Position numbers and translations under genes: made by a program. Shown piece by piece: positions 23,432 to 31,049 of a stretch of 35,083 bases of DNA (within the stretch, counting starts at the first letter, position 1; each line of letters starts with the position of its first letter). Origin of the DNA: Candidatus Saccharimonadota bacterium (GTDB taxonomy: Bacteria > Patescibacteriota > Saccharimonadia > Saccharimonadales > Saccharimonadaceae); the NCBI GenBank assembly GCA_017512045.1, contig JAFWHE010000029.1, positions 1-35,083 of the forward strand, in the 5' to 3' direction. The notes below the pieces were generated by a model. That model was not told where the DNA came from and made no database searches. It saw only the letters and a list, made by a program, of their open reading frames with translations.

Positions 23432-23474
23432 CCGCCTCAAGCCACAAAAAGTAATTGTCGCACCACCCACCATT
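23432..23474 (-). repeat. Diverged extra copy of the element arm
   Basis: Read on the minus strand this gives GGTGGGTGGTGCGACAATTA followed by TTTTGTGGCTTGAGGCGG. It aligns with the right arm of the element at 23371-23415 (GCGGGTGGCGCGACAATTGG). The two copies are in tandem, about 58 bases apart. Confidence 0.5.
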
Positions 23475-23542
23475 AAACCAATAATGTATTCTAATGTGGA
23501 AAACATTGTGATTATAGGGATAAAAATTATGGCAGAAAAGTC

Positions 23543-23572
23543 TTGACATTAGCATAGGCGGTATAGTATACT
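23543..23572 (+). promoter_or_regulatory. Promoter of second small secreted protein
   Basis: -35 TTGACA (23543-23548), 18-base spacer and -10 TATACT (23567-23572). The segment CTTGACATTAGCATA matches the promoter at 22419 in 14 of 15 positions. The leader of about 50 bases ends in AGAAAGGA. Confidence 0.8.
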
Positions 23573-23631
23573 AAGAATCACAAAGGTCATATAAATAAAC
23601 AATTAAACAAATATAGAAAGGAAAATTTATT

Positions 23632-24354
23632 ATGTCCAAAAAATCTACTAAGATTATTGCTGCTGCTGGCGTAGTCGCTGGCCTAGGTGTCGCTGCTTTA
23701 CCTGCAATGACGTTTGCTACCCAATCCGTTAATGGTTCTGCAGATATCTATGCTCAGATCGATCCAGCAATTGCTATGTCTATTACTGGTAACAATGATG
23801 ACAATAGCCATGTTTCTAACAGCTATGGCGCTGCTAAAGCAAAAGCTCCAAACACCATTACCGCTCTTGATACTTTGACTTCTACAGATTTGGCCGACTA
23901 TTCTAACGGTACTGCAGCTGTAACATCTTCTAGCTGGATTAACCTTCTGCCAAATACTTCTGCTCATGGTTCTGATAGTAATGGCTTCAAGTCTACCATC
24001 ACTGTTTACACAAATGATACTGGTTATACTCTAAGTATCAGTGGTTCAGGATCTGAGGGTGCTCTTGGTAACATGGTGAACCAGACTACAGGCAGTTCTG
24101 CTTATATTGAGGCGAATGGTATCGTAAAAGCTGGTTCTGATGGTTGGGGCTACGCAGTTGATACAGCTGTAACAACTGATGCTTCTGGCTCAACTCCAAA
24201 CTACGAAGTTGACGGTGGCCAAATTAAGGATGGTACTGGTCCTACATCTGGTGGTGAAGTTACAACAGTTTACTACGGTGTTTCTTCTAACCCAGATCAG
24301 GAAACCGGCCTTTACAAGGCAACTGTTACCTACACCGCTACAACCGATCATTAA
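23632..24354 (+). CDS. Small secreted surface protein, WxL-like (paralogue 2)
   Basis: This 240-aa protein has a signal peptide ending near PAMTFA and a mature part rich in Ser, Thr, Asn and Gly with no cysteine. A WINLLPN segment, GWGYAVD (parallel to GWAVAVN in paralogue 1) and the C-terminal VTTVYYGVSSNPDQETGLYK and YTATTDH show relation to the protein encoded at 22498. Abundant GCT, TCT and AAC codons and strong control signals suggest high expression, as for a major surface protein. It ends at a strong terminator and precedes two WxLIP-like genes. A WxL-type wall protein is the best guess, from context. Confidence 0.8.
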   Translation: MSKKSTKIIAAAGVVAGLGVAALPAMTFATQSVNGSADIYAQIDPAIAMSITGNNDDNSHVSNSYGAAKAKAPNTITALDTLTSTDLADYSNGTAAVTSSSWINLLPNTSAHGSDSNGFKSTITVYTNDTGYTLSISGSGSEGALGNMVNQTTGSSAYIEANGIVKAGSDGWGYAVDTAVTTDASGSTPNYEVDGGQIKDGTGPTSGGEVTTVYYGVSSNPDQETGLYKATVTYTATTDH

Positions 24355-24372
24355 TTATAGCGGTAATCAGAA

Positions 24373-24400
24373 AATAAGCCCCTCACGGGGCTTATTTTTT
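24373..24400 (+). terminator. Strong terminator after paralogue 2
   Basis: AATAAGCCCC (24373-24382) pairs perfectly with GGGGCTTATT (24387-24396) around a 4-base loop and runs into six T. The next 140 bases hold no gene that I can see, up to the promoter at 24541. Confidence 0.93.
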
Positions 24401-24540
24401 AGCGATGACTCATAATCCAACTATATGTATCTGAGTCTATTCCTTGCCATGATGCTACGCATTGGCCTACCTCAATTACGATGATTTCATTAGAATCTTA
24501 AAATCGTCCCTCCAAATTTGGAGTAAATAGCATTTTCCCC

Positions 24541-24569
24541 TTGTCATTTCTCCCTAGACCATTTATAAT
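24541..24569 (+). promoter_or_regulatory. Promoter of the WxLIP-like gene pair
   Basis: -35 TTGTCA (24541-24546), 17-base spacer and -10 TATAAT (24564-24569), then a 15-base leader with AAGGAGG before the ATG at 24591. Confidence 0.85.
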
Positions 24570-24590
24570 GGAATAATAACAAGGAGGTAA

Positions 24591-25568
24591 ATGGCTAAAA
24601 AAATAAAACTTATTCTTGCTGCTTTTGTCGCGGCCGTATCTTTCGGAATTTATCAGACACTAGCTATTAACAATGCTTCGGCGGAAGAGGCGGATCGTCA
24701 TCCGATTTTGCTTCAGATTTCTCCGACTAAGCAAAAGATTTCTATTACCCCGGGTTCGTCTTATGTCGGCTCTTTCATCGTGCATAACGCTGGCACACAG
24801 AGATTCAGCTACTCTGTTTCTGCTACACCATATAGCGTAACCAATCAGGAATACAACCCAGATTACAGCACTGTGGCCAGATATTCTCAGATGTCGGATT
24901 GGATTACATTTGATGAGTCCACTCGTACCGGTACATTAGAGCCAGGTACGATGAGGGACGTAGCTTTCACAGTTAATGTTCCGGCAGATGTTCCAGCTGG
25001 TACACAGTATGCTGCCTTGATGGCTCAGACTGAGGATGGCAACGCAGATAACGCCACCATCGCCGTTATTCACCGTGTCGGTATGATTCTTGCCGCTACT
25101 GTTCCAGGTGATACTCGTGAGACGGGCGAGATTATTAAGAATAACGTCAGTACTTTTTACTTCAATCCTCCAGTCACTATGTCTTCTCTTGTCAAAAACA
25201 CTGGTAACGTAGAGCAGACAGCCAAATACACATACAAGATTTACCCATTATTCTCCAATGAAGCTCTCTATAACAATGAGGAAGACCCACAGAAGCTAGA
25301 TATTTACCCAGAGACAGAACGCTTTAATTCTATGACTTGGGAGGGCGCACCTACTCTTGGTATCTTCTGGATGGAGCAGACCGTAGAACTAGGCGACCAA
25401 GTCCCGATTTCTAAGGTAGGGAAGCTAGTGCTCATCTGCCCACTCTGGCTAATATTCATCATCTTTGCTTTGCTCTTCGCTGCAATTTTCTGGCTGGTCG
25501 CCCGTGCGAGAAGCCGCAAAAATGTCGGAGCGGAAGCTAATTCATCTGATAAAAAGGAGGAAGCATAA
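24591..25568 (+). CDS. WxLIP/DUF916-like membrane-anchored surface protein A
   Basis: This 325-aa protein has a signal peptide (about 1-31), two Ig-like beta domains, a C-terminal membrane segment (about 281-308) and a basic cytosolic tail (ARARSRK). The first domain (SPTKQKISITPGSSYVGSF, TLEPGTMRDVAFTVNVPADV, PAGTQYAALMAQ) follows the pattern of DUF916, the peptidoglycan-binding half of WxL-interacting proteins. The second (VTMSSLVKNTGNVEQTAKYT) fits the DUF3324-like half. In Gram-positive bacteria such proteins hold WxL proteins at the wall. It is translationally coupled to the next gene through a TAATG overlap (stop 25566-25568, start 25568). Confidence 0.75.
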   Translation: MAKKIKLILAAFVAAVSFGIYQTLAINNASAEEADRHPILLQISPTKQKISITPGSSYVGSFIVHNAGTQRFSYSVSATPYSVTNQEYNPDYSTVARYSQMSDWITFDESTRTGTLEPGTMRDVAFTVNVPADVPAGTQYAALMAQTEDGNADNATIAVIHRVGMILAATVPGDTRETGEIIKNNVSTFYFNPPVTMSSLVKNTGNVEQTAKYTYKIYPLFSNEALYNNEEDPQKLDIYPETERFNSMTWEGAPTLGIFWMEQTVELGDQVPISKVGKLVLICPLWLIFIIFALLFAAIFWLVARARSRKNVGAEANSSDKKEEA

Positions 25569-26569
25569 TGTTAAAAACAATTGTAAAATCCACAGTTGTC
25601 TTGGGAGCGGTTTTGGCGTCAGCCTTCTCTCCTCTAGCCAATGTTTTTGCAGAGGATGGGATACTCATCTCTCCACAACAGAACACGACGGAGGTGCGCG
25701 CGGACGATGGTCCGGTCAACTCCTGGTTACAAGTGGCACCAGTATCTAATAGGGTGAAGCTGATTCCTGGTAGCACACTGGAGTATTCTCTCATCGTTTC
25801 TAATATTGGGAATCAGAACTTTGATTTCAGTGTTTATTCTGCACCATATAGCATTGTAGATGAGGATTACAACCTCAGCTTTAGTAATGAGAACCAGCGC
25901 ACCCAGCTTTCTCGTTGGATTCAGTTCATCAATGCAGATGGTTCTCTGACAGATAAGTTCAAAGGCACGGTGGCTGCAGGGGAGCAGATGGCAGTTAATT
26001 ATCGCATTACTGTCCCAGATGATGTCCCATCAGGTGGCCAGTATGCTGTTATCTTGACTCAGACTGAGAACGATAACGAGGCTGAGAGTGTAGGTGTTCA
26101 GACTGTATCTAGGGTAGGCACAGTTATCTATGGTCGTACCGATGGTGATACAAATGAGAAGGCAGAGCTTCTCAGTATGGACATTCCGACTTTCAAGACT
26201 CAAGGCAAGATCAACGCATCTTCCGTGGTGAAGAATACTGGTAATACCGATTTTGAGGCGAAATATCGCTTCGTTGTGACATCTATCATCGGCAAAGAAC
26301 TCTATGTCAGTGAGAATTCCCACTTAATCTTGCCAGATACCCAGCGCAAGGCAGAGTTTGTCTGGGATGATACACCAGCAATCGGTATCTTCCAGGTACA
26401 TTATCAGATAGAAACCTATGGCGAAATGCTAAAGGAAAAGACTGTCTATGTAATGATTGTGCCAATTTATTTGATAGTGATTATGATTTTATTATTGACA
26501 TTTGCAGTCATTTGGATTATAATGCTAATTAGGAAACGCAAAGAACGTAAATCTCGTCTCTTGGTCTAG
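25568..26569 (+). CDS. WxLIP/DUF916-like membrane-anchored surface protein B
   Basis: This 333-aa paralogue of the previous protein has the same plan: signal peptide (about 1-28), DUF916-like domain (LIPGSTLEYSLIVSNIGNQN, VAAGEQMAVNYRITVPDDVP, SGGQYAVILTQ), a second beta domain (INASSVVKNTGNTDFEAKYR), a C-terminal membrane segment (about 295-322) and a basic tail (RKRKERKSR). It starts in the stop codon of protein A, behind AAAAGGAGG. The tandem pair suggests that the two form a complex or serve the two small secreted paralogues upstream; this is inference. Confidence 0.75.
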   Translation: MLKTIVKSTVVLGAVLASAFSPLANVFAEDGILISPQQNTTEVRADDGPVNSWLQVAPVSNRVKLIPGSTLEYSLIVSNIGNQNFDFSVYSAPYSIVDEDYNLSFSNENQRTQLSRWIQFINADGSLTDKFKGTVAAGEQMAVNYRITVPDDVPSGGQYAVILTQTENDNEAESVGVQTVSRVGTVIYGRTDGDTNEKAELLSMDIPTFKTQGKINASSVVKNTGNTDFEAKYRFVVTSIIGKELYVSENSHLILPDTQRKAEFVWDDTPAIGIFQVHYQIETYGEMLKEKTVYVMIVPIYLIVIMILLLTFAVIWIIMLIRKRKERKSRLLV

Positions 26570-26660
26570 AACGAGCGACAGAGAATTACAACTGCGAATC
26601 ATAATTCTTTGCGTAAGCCAAAACAAAAATATCAAACCAAAATAACAAGAGAGTGTGGTT

Positions 26661-27266
26661 ATGAAGGAAAGTAAGAAAAAATTACTGGGTCTTGCTGGCT
26701 TGGCGGTCGTTGCGGGGTTGACTGCTTGCGCCATCAATATGCCGGTTGGCGCCGTTTCCGTGAGTGGCGGCGTGGAGATTAATGTCGAGGTTTATAGTAT
26801 CAACTATGAAACCGTGATTGAATCTCCAGAGGATAACGCGGTATATACCCAGCCAGTAATAAAGTTCACAGAGCGCCATAGTCGCGTGGATAGTGTAAAA
26901 TACTATCTTATCAATTTGACGACTGGGGTTACCTATGAACTGTCAGAATACGAGGTCAGTGGAACGGACGTCAGCGGAAGGACGGAGTTCATGCTGGACC
27001 TTGATCAATTCGGTGGATATGGCACATATATCTTCAAGTCAAAGATTGTATCCTATGGTTCGCACTTTGACGATGAAGATTCTGTTCAGTTCACCTATGC
27101 GTCAGATTCTCCAGACGTACCAAATACCGGTGGTTCGGGTTTGAGCGCCTTTTATGGCTCGCTAAACGTGGCGAAATCTGACATCTTAATTACAGGATTG
27201 ATTGGATTTTTCGCAATTAGTTTTGTGACACTATACATCATCCGTAAGTCAAATCGCAAAGAATAG
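26661..27266 (+). CDS. Surface protein with LPXTG-like sorting tail
   Basis: This 201-aa protein has an N-terminal signal (KKKLLGLAGLAVVAGLTAC), a beta-rich outer domain and a C-terminal tail with VPNTG (153-157), a membrane segment (about 175-194) and a positive end (RKSNRKE). That tail is the layout of a sortase sorting signal, with Val in place of Leu. The signal peptide also contains LTAC (20-23), which fits a lipobox, so lipoprotein processing at Cys23 is possible. Both anchors in one protein would be unusual; one is probably not used. ATG 26661 is chosen over the GTG at 26655. The ribosome site is weak. No sortase gene lies in the window. Confidence 0.75.
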   Translation: MKESKKKLLGLAGLAVVAGLTACAINMPVGAVSVSGGVEINVEVYSINYETVIESPEDNAVYTQPVIKFTERHSRVDSVKYYLINLTTGVTYELSEYEVSGTDVSGRTEFMLDLDQFGGYGTYIFKSKIVSYGSHFDDEDSVQFTYASDSPDVPNTGGSGLSAFYGSLNVAKSDILITGLIGFFAISFVTLYIIRKSNRKE

Positions 27267-27312
27267 CGCTAACGCTAGATAGTAGATAGATTTTGTTTTT
27301 GGCTTATCTTTT

Positions 27313-27350
27313 GAGCGGGCATCATGCGAGGGATGCTCGCTCCGTGTTTT
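27313..27350 (+). terminator. Terminator of the surface locus
   Basis: GAGCGGGCATC (27313-27323) pairs with GATGCTCGCTC (27332-27342) with one G-T pair, then a T-rich run to 27350. A second small stem (GGCG/CGCC near 27365-27380) lies between it and tRNA-Val. Confidence 0.75.
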
Positions 27351-27417
27351 CTAATGATTTATGCAGGCGATTTAACGCCTTGAAAAAATGCATAGCTTAT
27401 GGTAGTATAGTAGCTAT

Positions 27418-27494
27418 GGGCGGTTAGCTCAGTTGGCTAGAGCGCGTCTTTGACGTAGACGAGGTCAGAGGTTCAACTCCTCTATCGCCCACCA
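27418..27494 (+). tRNA. tRNA-Val (GAC)
   Basis: The acceptor GGGCGGT pairs with ATCGCCC, the anticodon stem is CGTCT/AGACG, and loop TTGACGT gives GAC. The T loop is TTCAACT and CCA is encoded. It is followed by tRNA-Lys after a 100-base spacer. Confidence 0.95.
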
Positions 27495-27578
27495 GTTCGT
27501 TTCATCTTGGCATTTTTCCGCGCTCGCTCGGCAGGCAGCCGCGCTTCGCTTAGAGAAAATACCAATCTAAAACGAACT
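27494..27578. repeat. Imperfect inverted repeat between tRNA-Val and tRNA-Lys
   Basis: AGTTCGTTT (27494-27502) pairs with AAACGAACT (27570-27578), and the match continues inward over about 23 bases (roughly 18 of 23). A GC-rich inner part (CCGCGC, GCGCTTCGC) follows. It could fold as a long hairpin separating the two tRNAs for processing, or be the remnant of an inserted repeat. Confidence 0.5.
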
Positions 27579-27594
27579 ATCAGTATCACAATTT

Positions 27595-27671
27595 GGGTCG
27601 GTAGCTCAGTTGGTTAGAGCACGGGCCTTTTAAGCCCGGTGTCGAGGGTTCGAACCCCTCCCGACTCACCA
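27595..27671 (+). tRNA. tRNA-Lys (UUU)
   Basis: The acceptor GGGTCGG pairs with CCGACTC, the anticodon stem is CGGGC/GCCCG, and loop CTTTTAA gives UUU. The T loop is TTCGAAC and CCA is encoded. A terminator follows 12 bases later. Confidence 0.95.
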
Positions 27672-27680
27672 CAGAAATAA

Positions 27681-27704
27681 AAAGCCCGAATGGGCTCTTT
27701 TTTT
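27681..27704 (+). terminator. Terminator of the tRNA-Val/tRNA-Lys unit
   Basis: AGCCC (27683-27687) pairs with GGGCT (27692-27696) around GAAT. A run of seven T follows at 27698-27704. Confidence 0.88.
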
Positions 27705-27760
27705 ATGACTATTCTCTATTTAGAATTATACGGTATAATAGAATTGCAAAAGGAGTGTTT

Positions 27761-28306
27761 ATGGATATTTATGATTTTAAGGTTAAACAAACAGATGGCA
27801 AAGAGTTTAGTCTTGCTAAACTTAAAGGTAAAGTGCTCTTAATTGTCAACACTGCCACCGGCTGCGGTTTTACCCCACAATATGAAGGGCTTGAGAATCT
27901 TTACCGAGAGTATCACGACCAAGGTCTTGAAATTCTCGATTTTCCTTGCGACCAATTTGGACATCAAGCTCCTGGCACTGATGAAGAAATACATAATTTT
28001 TGCGTCCTTAAATACAATACTACTTTTACCCAGTTTTCCAAAATAGAGGTCAATGGTGATAGCGCAGAACCCCTATACACATATCTAAAATCTCAAATTC
28101 AAGATGACACTATCAAGGGTGCTAAAAATAAAATTGCTATGAAGGCTATAGAGAAGTTACCTGGTGTCAGTAAAGAGCCTGGTTTTATCAAATGGAATTT
28201 TACTAAGTTTCTAGTTGATAAAAAAGGAAATGTGGTCGCTCGCTTCTCTCCAACTTATAACCCTGCCGACATGAAGTCAGAAATTGACAAACTTATCAGC
28301 CAGTAA
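27761..28306 (+). CDS. Glutathione-peroxidase family thiol peroxidase
   Basis: This 181-aa enzyme reduces peroxides. It has the GPx signatures VNTATGCGFTPQ with peroxidatic Cys35, FPCDQFGHQ with Gln69, and KWNFTKFLVD with Trp145 and Asn146, so the catalytic tetrad is complete. FPCDQFG has Asp where the usual motif has Asn. It uses cysteine, not selenocysteine. A further Cys63 and Cys81 could act as the resolving residue, as in thioredoxin-dependent members; such small bacteria usually lack glutathione synthesis, so thioredoxin is the likelier donor. The ATG at 27761 follows AAAGGAG by about 6 bases. A TATAAT box lies near 27734. Confidence 0.93.
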   Translation: MDIYDFKVKQTDGKEFSLAKLKGKVLLIVNTATGCGFTPQYEGLENLYREYHDQGLEILDFPCDQFGHQAPGTDEEIHNFCVLKYNTTFTQFSKIEVNGDSAEPLYTYLKSQIQDDTIKGAKNKIAMKAIEKLPGVSKEPGFIKWNFTKFLVDKKGNVVARFSPTYNPADMKSEIDKLISQ

Positions 28307-28375
28307 TTCAATTTGTAGGTAGAAACTTAGAACATATTCATGGTATAATGATAATAAGAATAAACGGAGTATGGA

Positions 28376-29008
28376 ATGAAAAAGAATACAGATAAGTCAA
28401 AAAGGAAATCGGGCAAAGGCGCACCGATTACATATGAAATACTAGAAGCCAAAATTAGTAAAGGTATCAGTGCCGCTATTATTTCTTCGTTAGCTTTTGT
28501 CATTCTTGGTATATTGTTCATTGTATTTCCAGAGAATTTCTTGGATATTCTGCGCTGGATTATTGCGATTATCTTCCTGGCTGGCGGTATGATGCTAGTG
28601 TTCGCTGGTCTGAGGAGTAGATTTTTCCTCGGTAGCACGATTTTTGCCGCTATTTTGATTGCAGTTGGACTACTTTTTGCTACCCAGCCTGGCATTACTG
28701 CTATCTTCTCTGTAATTTTAGGTGTGTGGTTCATCGTTAGTGCGTTGGTATCGTTTAGTGCATCTTCCACTCTGTCTGGCAGTGTCGCATTTATCTCTGG
28801 GATAATGTCGTTTATCTCTCTGGTATGTGGTATTTTGCTGATTATTAATCCGTGGGGCGGATCTATCTCTATGATGATGTTCCTCGGTGTTGTTACTATC
28901 ATTCACGCAGTATCTTCTCTGGCAGATGCGATGATTATGCGCTCTCACCTCAAGGATATTGGTAAGAAGATTAAACCAATGGTTATAGAGGGTGAAGAAG
29001 TAAAATAA
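28376..29008 (+). CDS. DUF308/HdeD-like membrane protein
   Basis: This 210-aa protein has a basic N-terminus (KKNTDKSKRKSGKG) and six membrane segments in three pairs. Repeated features (GILFIVFPENFLDILRWIIAI, GLLFATQPGITAIFSVILGVW, GILLIINPWGGSISMMMFLGV) are the mark of DUF308, the family that includes acid-resistance protein HdeD. Its function is not known here. A TATAAT box lies at about 28342-28347, with GGAG upstream of the ATG. typA follows after its own promoter. Confidence 0.88.
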   Translation: MKKNTDKSKRKSGKGAPITYEILEAKISKGISAAIISSLAFVILGILFIVFPENFLDILRWIIAIIFLAGGMMLVFAGLRSRFFLGSTIFAAILIAVGLLFATQPGITAIFSVILGVWFIVSALVSFSASSTLSGSVAFISGIMSFISLVCGILLIINPWGGSISMMMFLGVVTIIHAVSSLADAMIMRSHLKDIGKKIKPMVIEGEEVK

Positions 29009-29048
29009 TCTTGCCTTATACCATGAAAAGTGCTATAATAGCACGGTT

Positions 29049-30929
29049 ATGCAAAAAATCAGAAATGTCGCTATTATAGCTCATGTTGACCACGGTAAAA
29101 CTACCCTCGTAGATGGGCTTTTGAAGCAGTCCCATACTTTCCGGGATAACCAGGCAGAAATGTCTCAGACCTTGATTATGGATAGTATGGATCAGGAACA
29201 TGAGCGTGGCATTACTGTTACCGCAAAACAAACAGCAGTTTTCTATAACGATTATAAGATTAATATTATTGATACACCGGGCCATGCAGACTTTTCTGGT
29301 GAGGTGGAGCGTACGCTTAACATGGCAGATGGTGTACTTTTGATTGTGGATGCACAAGAGGGTCCAATGCCACAAACGAAGTTTGTCTTGCAGAAGGCGC
29401 TTGGTCTTCACCTGAAACCGGTCGTAATTATTAACAAGATTGACAAGCCTGCTGCCAGGATTACAGAGGTAGAGAGTGAGATCGCTGATTTGTTTCTAGA
29501 ACTTGCTACTGATGAGAGTCAGTTAAATTATCCAATTTATTACGCGATTGCGCGTGATGGTAGAGCTGGTAAGACTACGGACTTAGATGACGATTTGCAC
29601 GTGATTTTTGAGAGCATTATTAATGATATCCCAGCGCCAAAGGTGGATGAAGATGCGGCAAAGGGCGCACAACTCCTAGTGGCTGCTCTTGCTGCAGATA
29701 ATTACCTCGGCAAATACGCCATCGGTAAAATATTTCGTGGTAAGCTCAAGAAGGGCGAAAATGTTAAGATTCTGGGGAGGAGAGTAGGTGATAGTTCTTT
29801 TGCGGACCATAAGCATGGCCGAGCGGCCACGAGCGTGTCCGCAAAAGAAGCTATCACTACTCTCCCATGCAAGATTGACCGTATTTTTACCTATCGTGGT
29901 CTTGGTAAGGAAGAAGTGGAAGAGGCTACTGCTGGCGATATCGTCGCTCTGACTGGTCTAACTGACGCTAATATTGGCGATACTATTGCTACTGGTGATA
30001 CTCCAGAAGCTTTGCCGACTATTGAGCTAGAGCCACCAACGTTATCAATCTACATTGGTCCAAATACTTCTCCGCTCAAGGGTAAGGAGGGCGAGTTCAC
30101 TACTTCTCGTCAAATTGCAGAGAGATTAGAGAGGGAATTAGAAACTAATATCGCACTCAAAATTGCACCGGATGGTCTTGGATATAAGGTTTCTGGTCGT
30201 GGTGAGTTGCATCTTTCAGTCCTAATAGAAACGATGCGTCGTGAAGGGTATGAGCTAGAGGCAGGACGACCAGAAGTAGTTTATCGTGAAATCGATGGCC
30301 AGCTAGAAGAGCCAATAGAAAATCTGACGATAGAAGTTTCCTCTGAGTTTGTCGGTGCAGTATCTCAAGAAATGGGCATCAGAAAGGCTGAGCTCAAGAC
30401 TCAGGAACTTACTTCTACTGGTAGTACTCGTTTTACATATGAGATTACCACTGCAGCATTAATTGGCTTGCGTAATAATTTACTAACTGCAACTAAGGGT
30501 ACAGTGATTATGTCTAGTATCCCAAGCGGTTACAGACCAGTAGAAAGCAAGTATAAGCCGGAGCGAAACGGTGCTTTGATTTCTTTTGAAGATGGTGTTT
30601 CTACGGCTTATGCCTTGGACGCGGCCCAGGCGCGTGGCGTGCTTTATATCCCGCCACAAGTGCCAGTCTATCAGGGTATGATTGTCGGACTTTCTAATAA
30701 AAAAGATGATCTCGATATCAATATTTGTCGCGAGAAACAATTAACTAATATGCGCACCCATGCTTCTGATGGGGCAATTCAGCTCACTCCATATACGCAA
30801 CTTTCTCTGGAACAATGTCTAGATTTCCTTCTGGATGATGAATTATTAGAAGTAACACCAAAATCTCTCCGCTTGCGCAAACGTCAATTAGACCCAATCA
30901 AACGCAAAAGGGAAAATCGTCAAGCATAA
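29049..30929 (+). CDS. typA: Translational GTPase TypA/BipA
   Basis: This 626-aa ribosome-binding GTPase takes part in ribosome assembly and stress response. The N-terminus has the P-loop [10 protein letters not shown] (about 11-20), the switch region [24 protein letters not shown], and NKIDKP. These are followed by domain II, the EF-G-like domains III and V, and the family-specific C-terminal domain with [20 protein letters not shown] and [19 protein letters not shown]. The length is normal. An extended -10 (TGCTATAAT ending at 29039) lies 9 bases before the ATG, so the message has almost no leader. A terminator lies at 30938-30967. Confidence 0.97.
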   Translation: MQKIRNVAIIAHVDHGKTTLVDGLLKQSHTFRDNQAEMSQTLIMDSMDQEHERGITVTAKQTAVFYNDYKINIIDTPGHADFSGEVERTLNMADGVLLIVDAQEGPMPQTKFVLQKALGLHLKPVVIINKIDKPAARITEVESEIADLFLELATDESQLNYPIYYAIARDGRAGKTTDLDDDLHVIFESIINDIPAPKVDEDAAKGAQLLVAALAADNYLGKYAIGKIFRGKLKKGENVKILGRRVGDSSFADHKHGRAATSVSAKEAITTLPCKIDRIFTYRGLGKEEVEEATAGDIVALTGLTDANIGDTIATGDTPEALPTIELEPPTLSIYIGPNTSPLKGKEGEFTTSRQIAERLERELETNIALKIAPDGLGYKVSGRGELHLSVLIETMRREGYELEAGRPEVVYREIDGQLEEPIENLTIEVSSEFVGAVSQEMGIRKAELKTQELTSTGSTRFTYEITTAALIGLRNNLLTATKGTVIMSSIPSGYRPVESKYKPERNGALISFEDGVSTAYALDAAQARGVLYIPPQVPVYQGMIVGLSNKKDDLDINICREKQLTNMRTHASDGAIQLTPYTQLSLEQCLDFLLDDELLEVTPKSLRLRKRQLDPIKRKRENRQA

Positions 30930-30937
30930 CAAGCAAT

Positions 30938-30967
30938 AAAAAAGCTGGCCGCACGGGGTCAGTTTTT
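30938..30967 (+). terminator. Terminator after typA
   Basis: CTGGCC (30945-30950) pairs with GGTCAG (30957-30962) with one G-T pair. It is flanked by an A run and followed by TTTTT (30963-30967). Confidence 0.8.
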
Positions 30968-30971
30968 GGCG

Positions 30972-31000
30972 TTGCATTAACGACGTTATCGTGTTATAAT
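30972..31000 (+). promoter_or_regulatory. Promoter of the coiled-coil gene
   Basis: -35 TTGCAT (30972-30977), 17-base spacer and -10 TATAAT (30995-31000). A leader of about 43 bases ends in AAGGAGG before the ATG at 31050. Confidence 0.8.
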
Positions 31001-31049
31001 TATTTTCGTACGGGGTTACCCGCAGCTCTTTTATAAGGAGGAAAAAGTT

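Noticed and set aside
23209-23631. CRISPR array suspected from repeated similar segments
   Set aside because: Copies are few, diverged and in inverted orientation around a terminator stem; there are no regular spacers and no cas genes.
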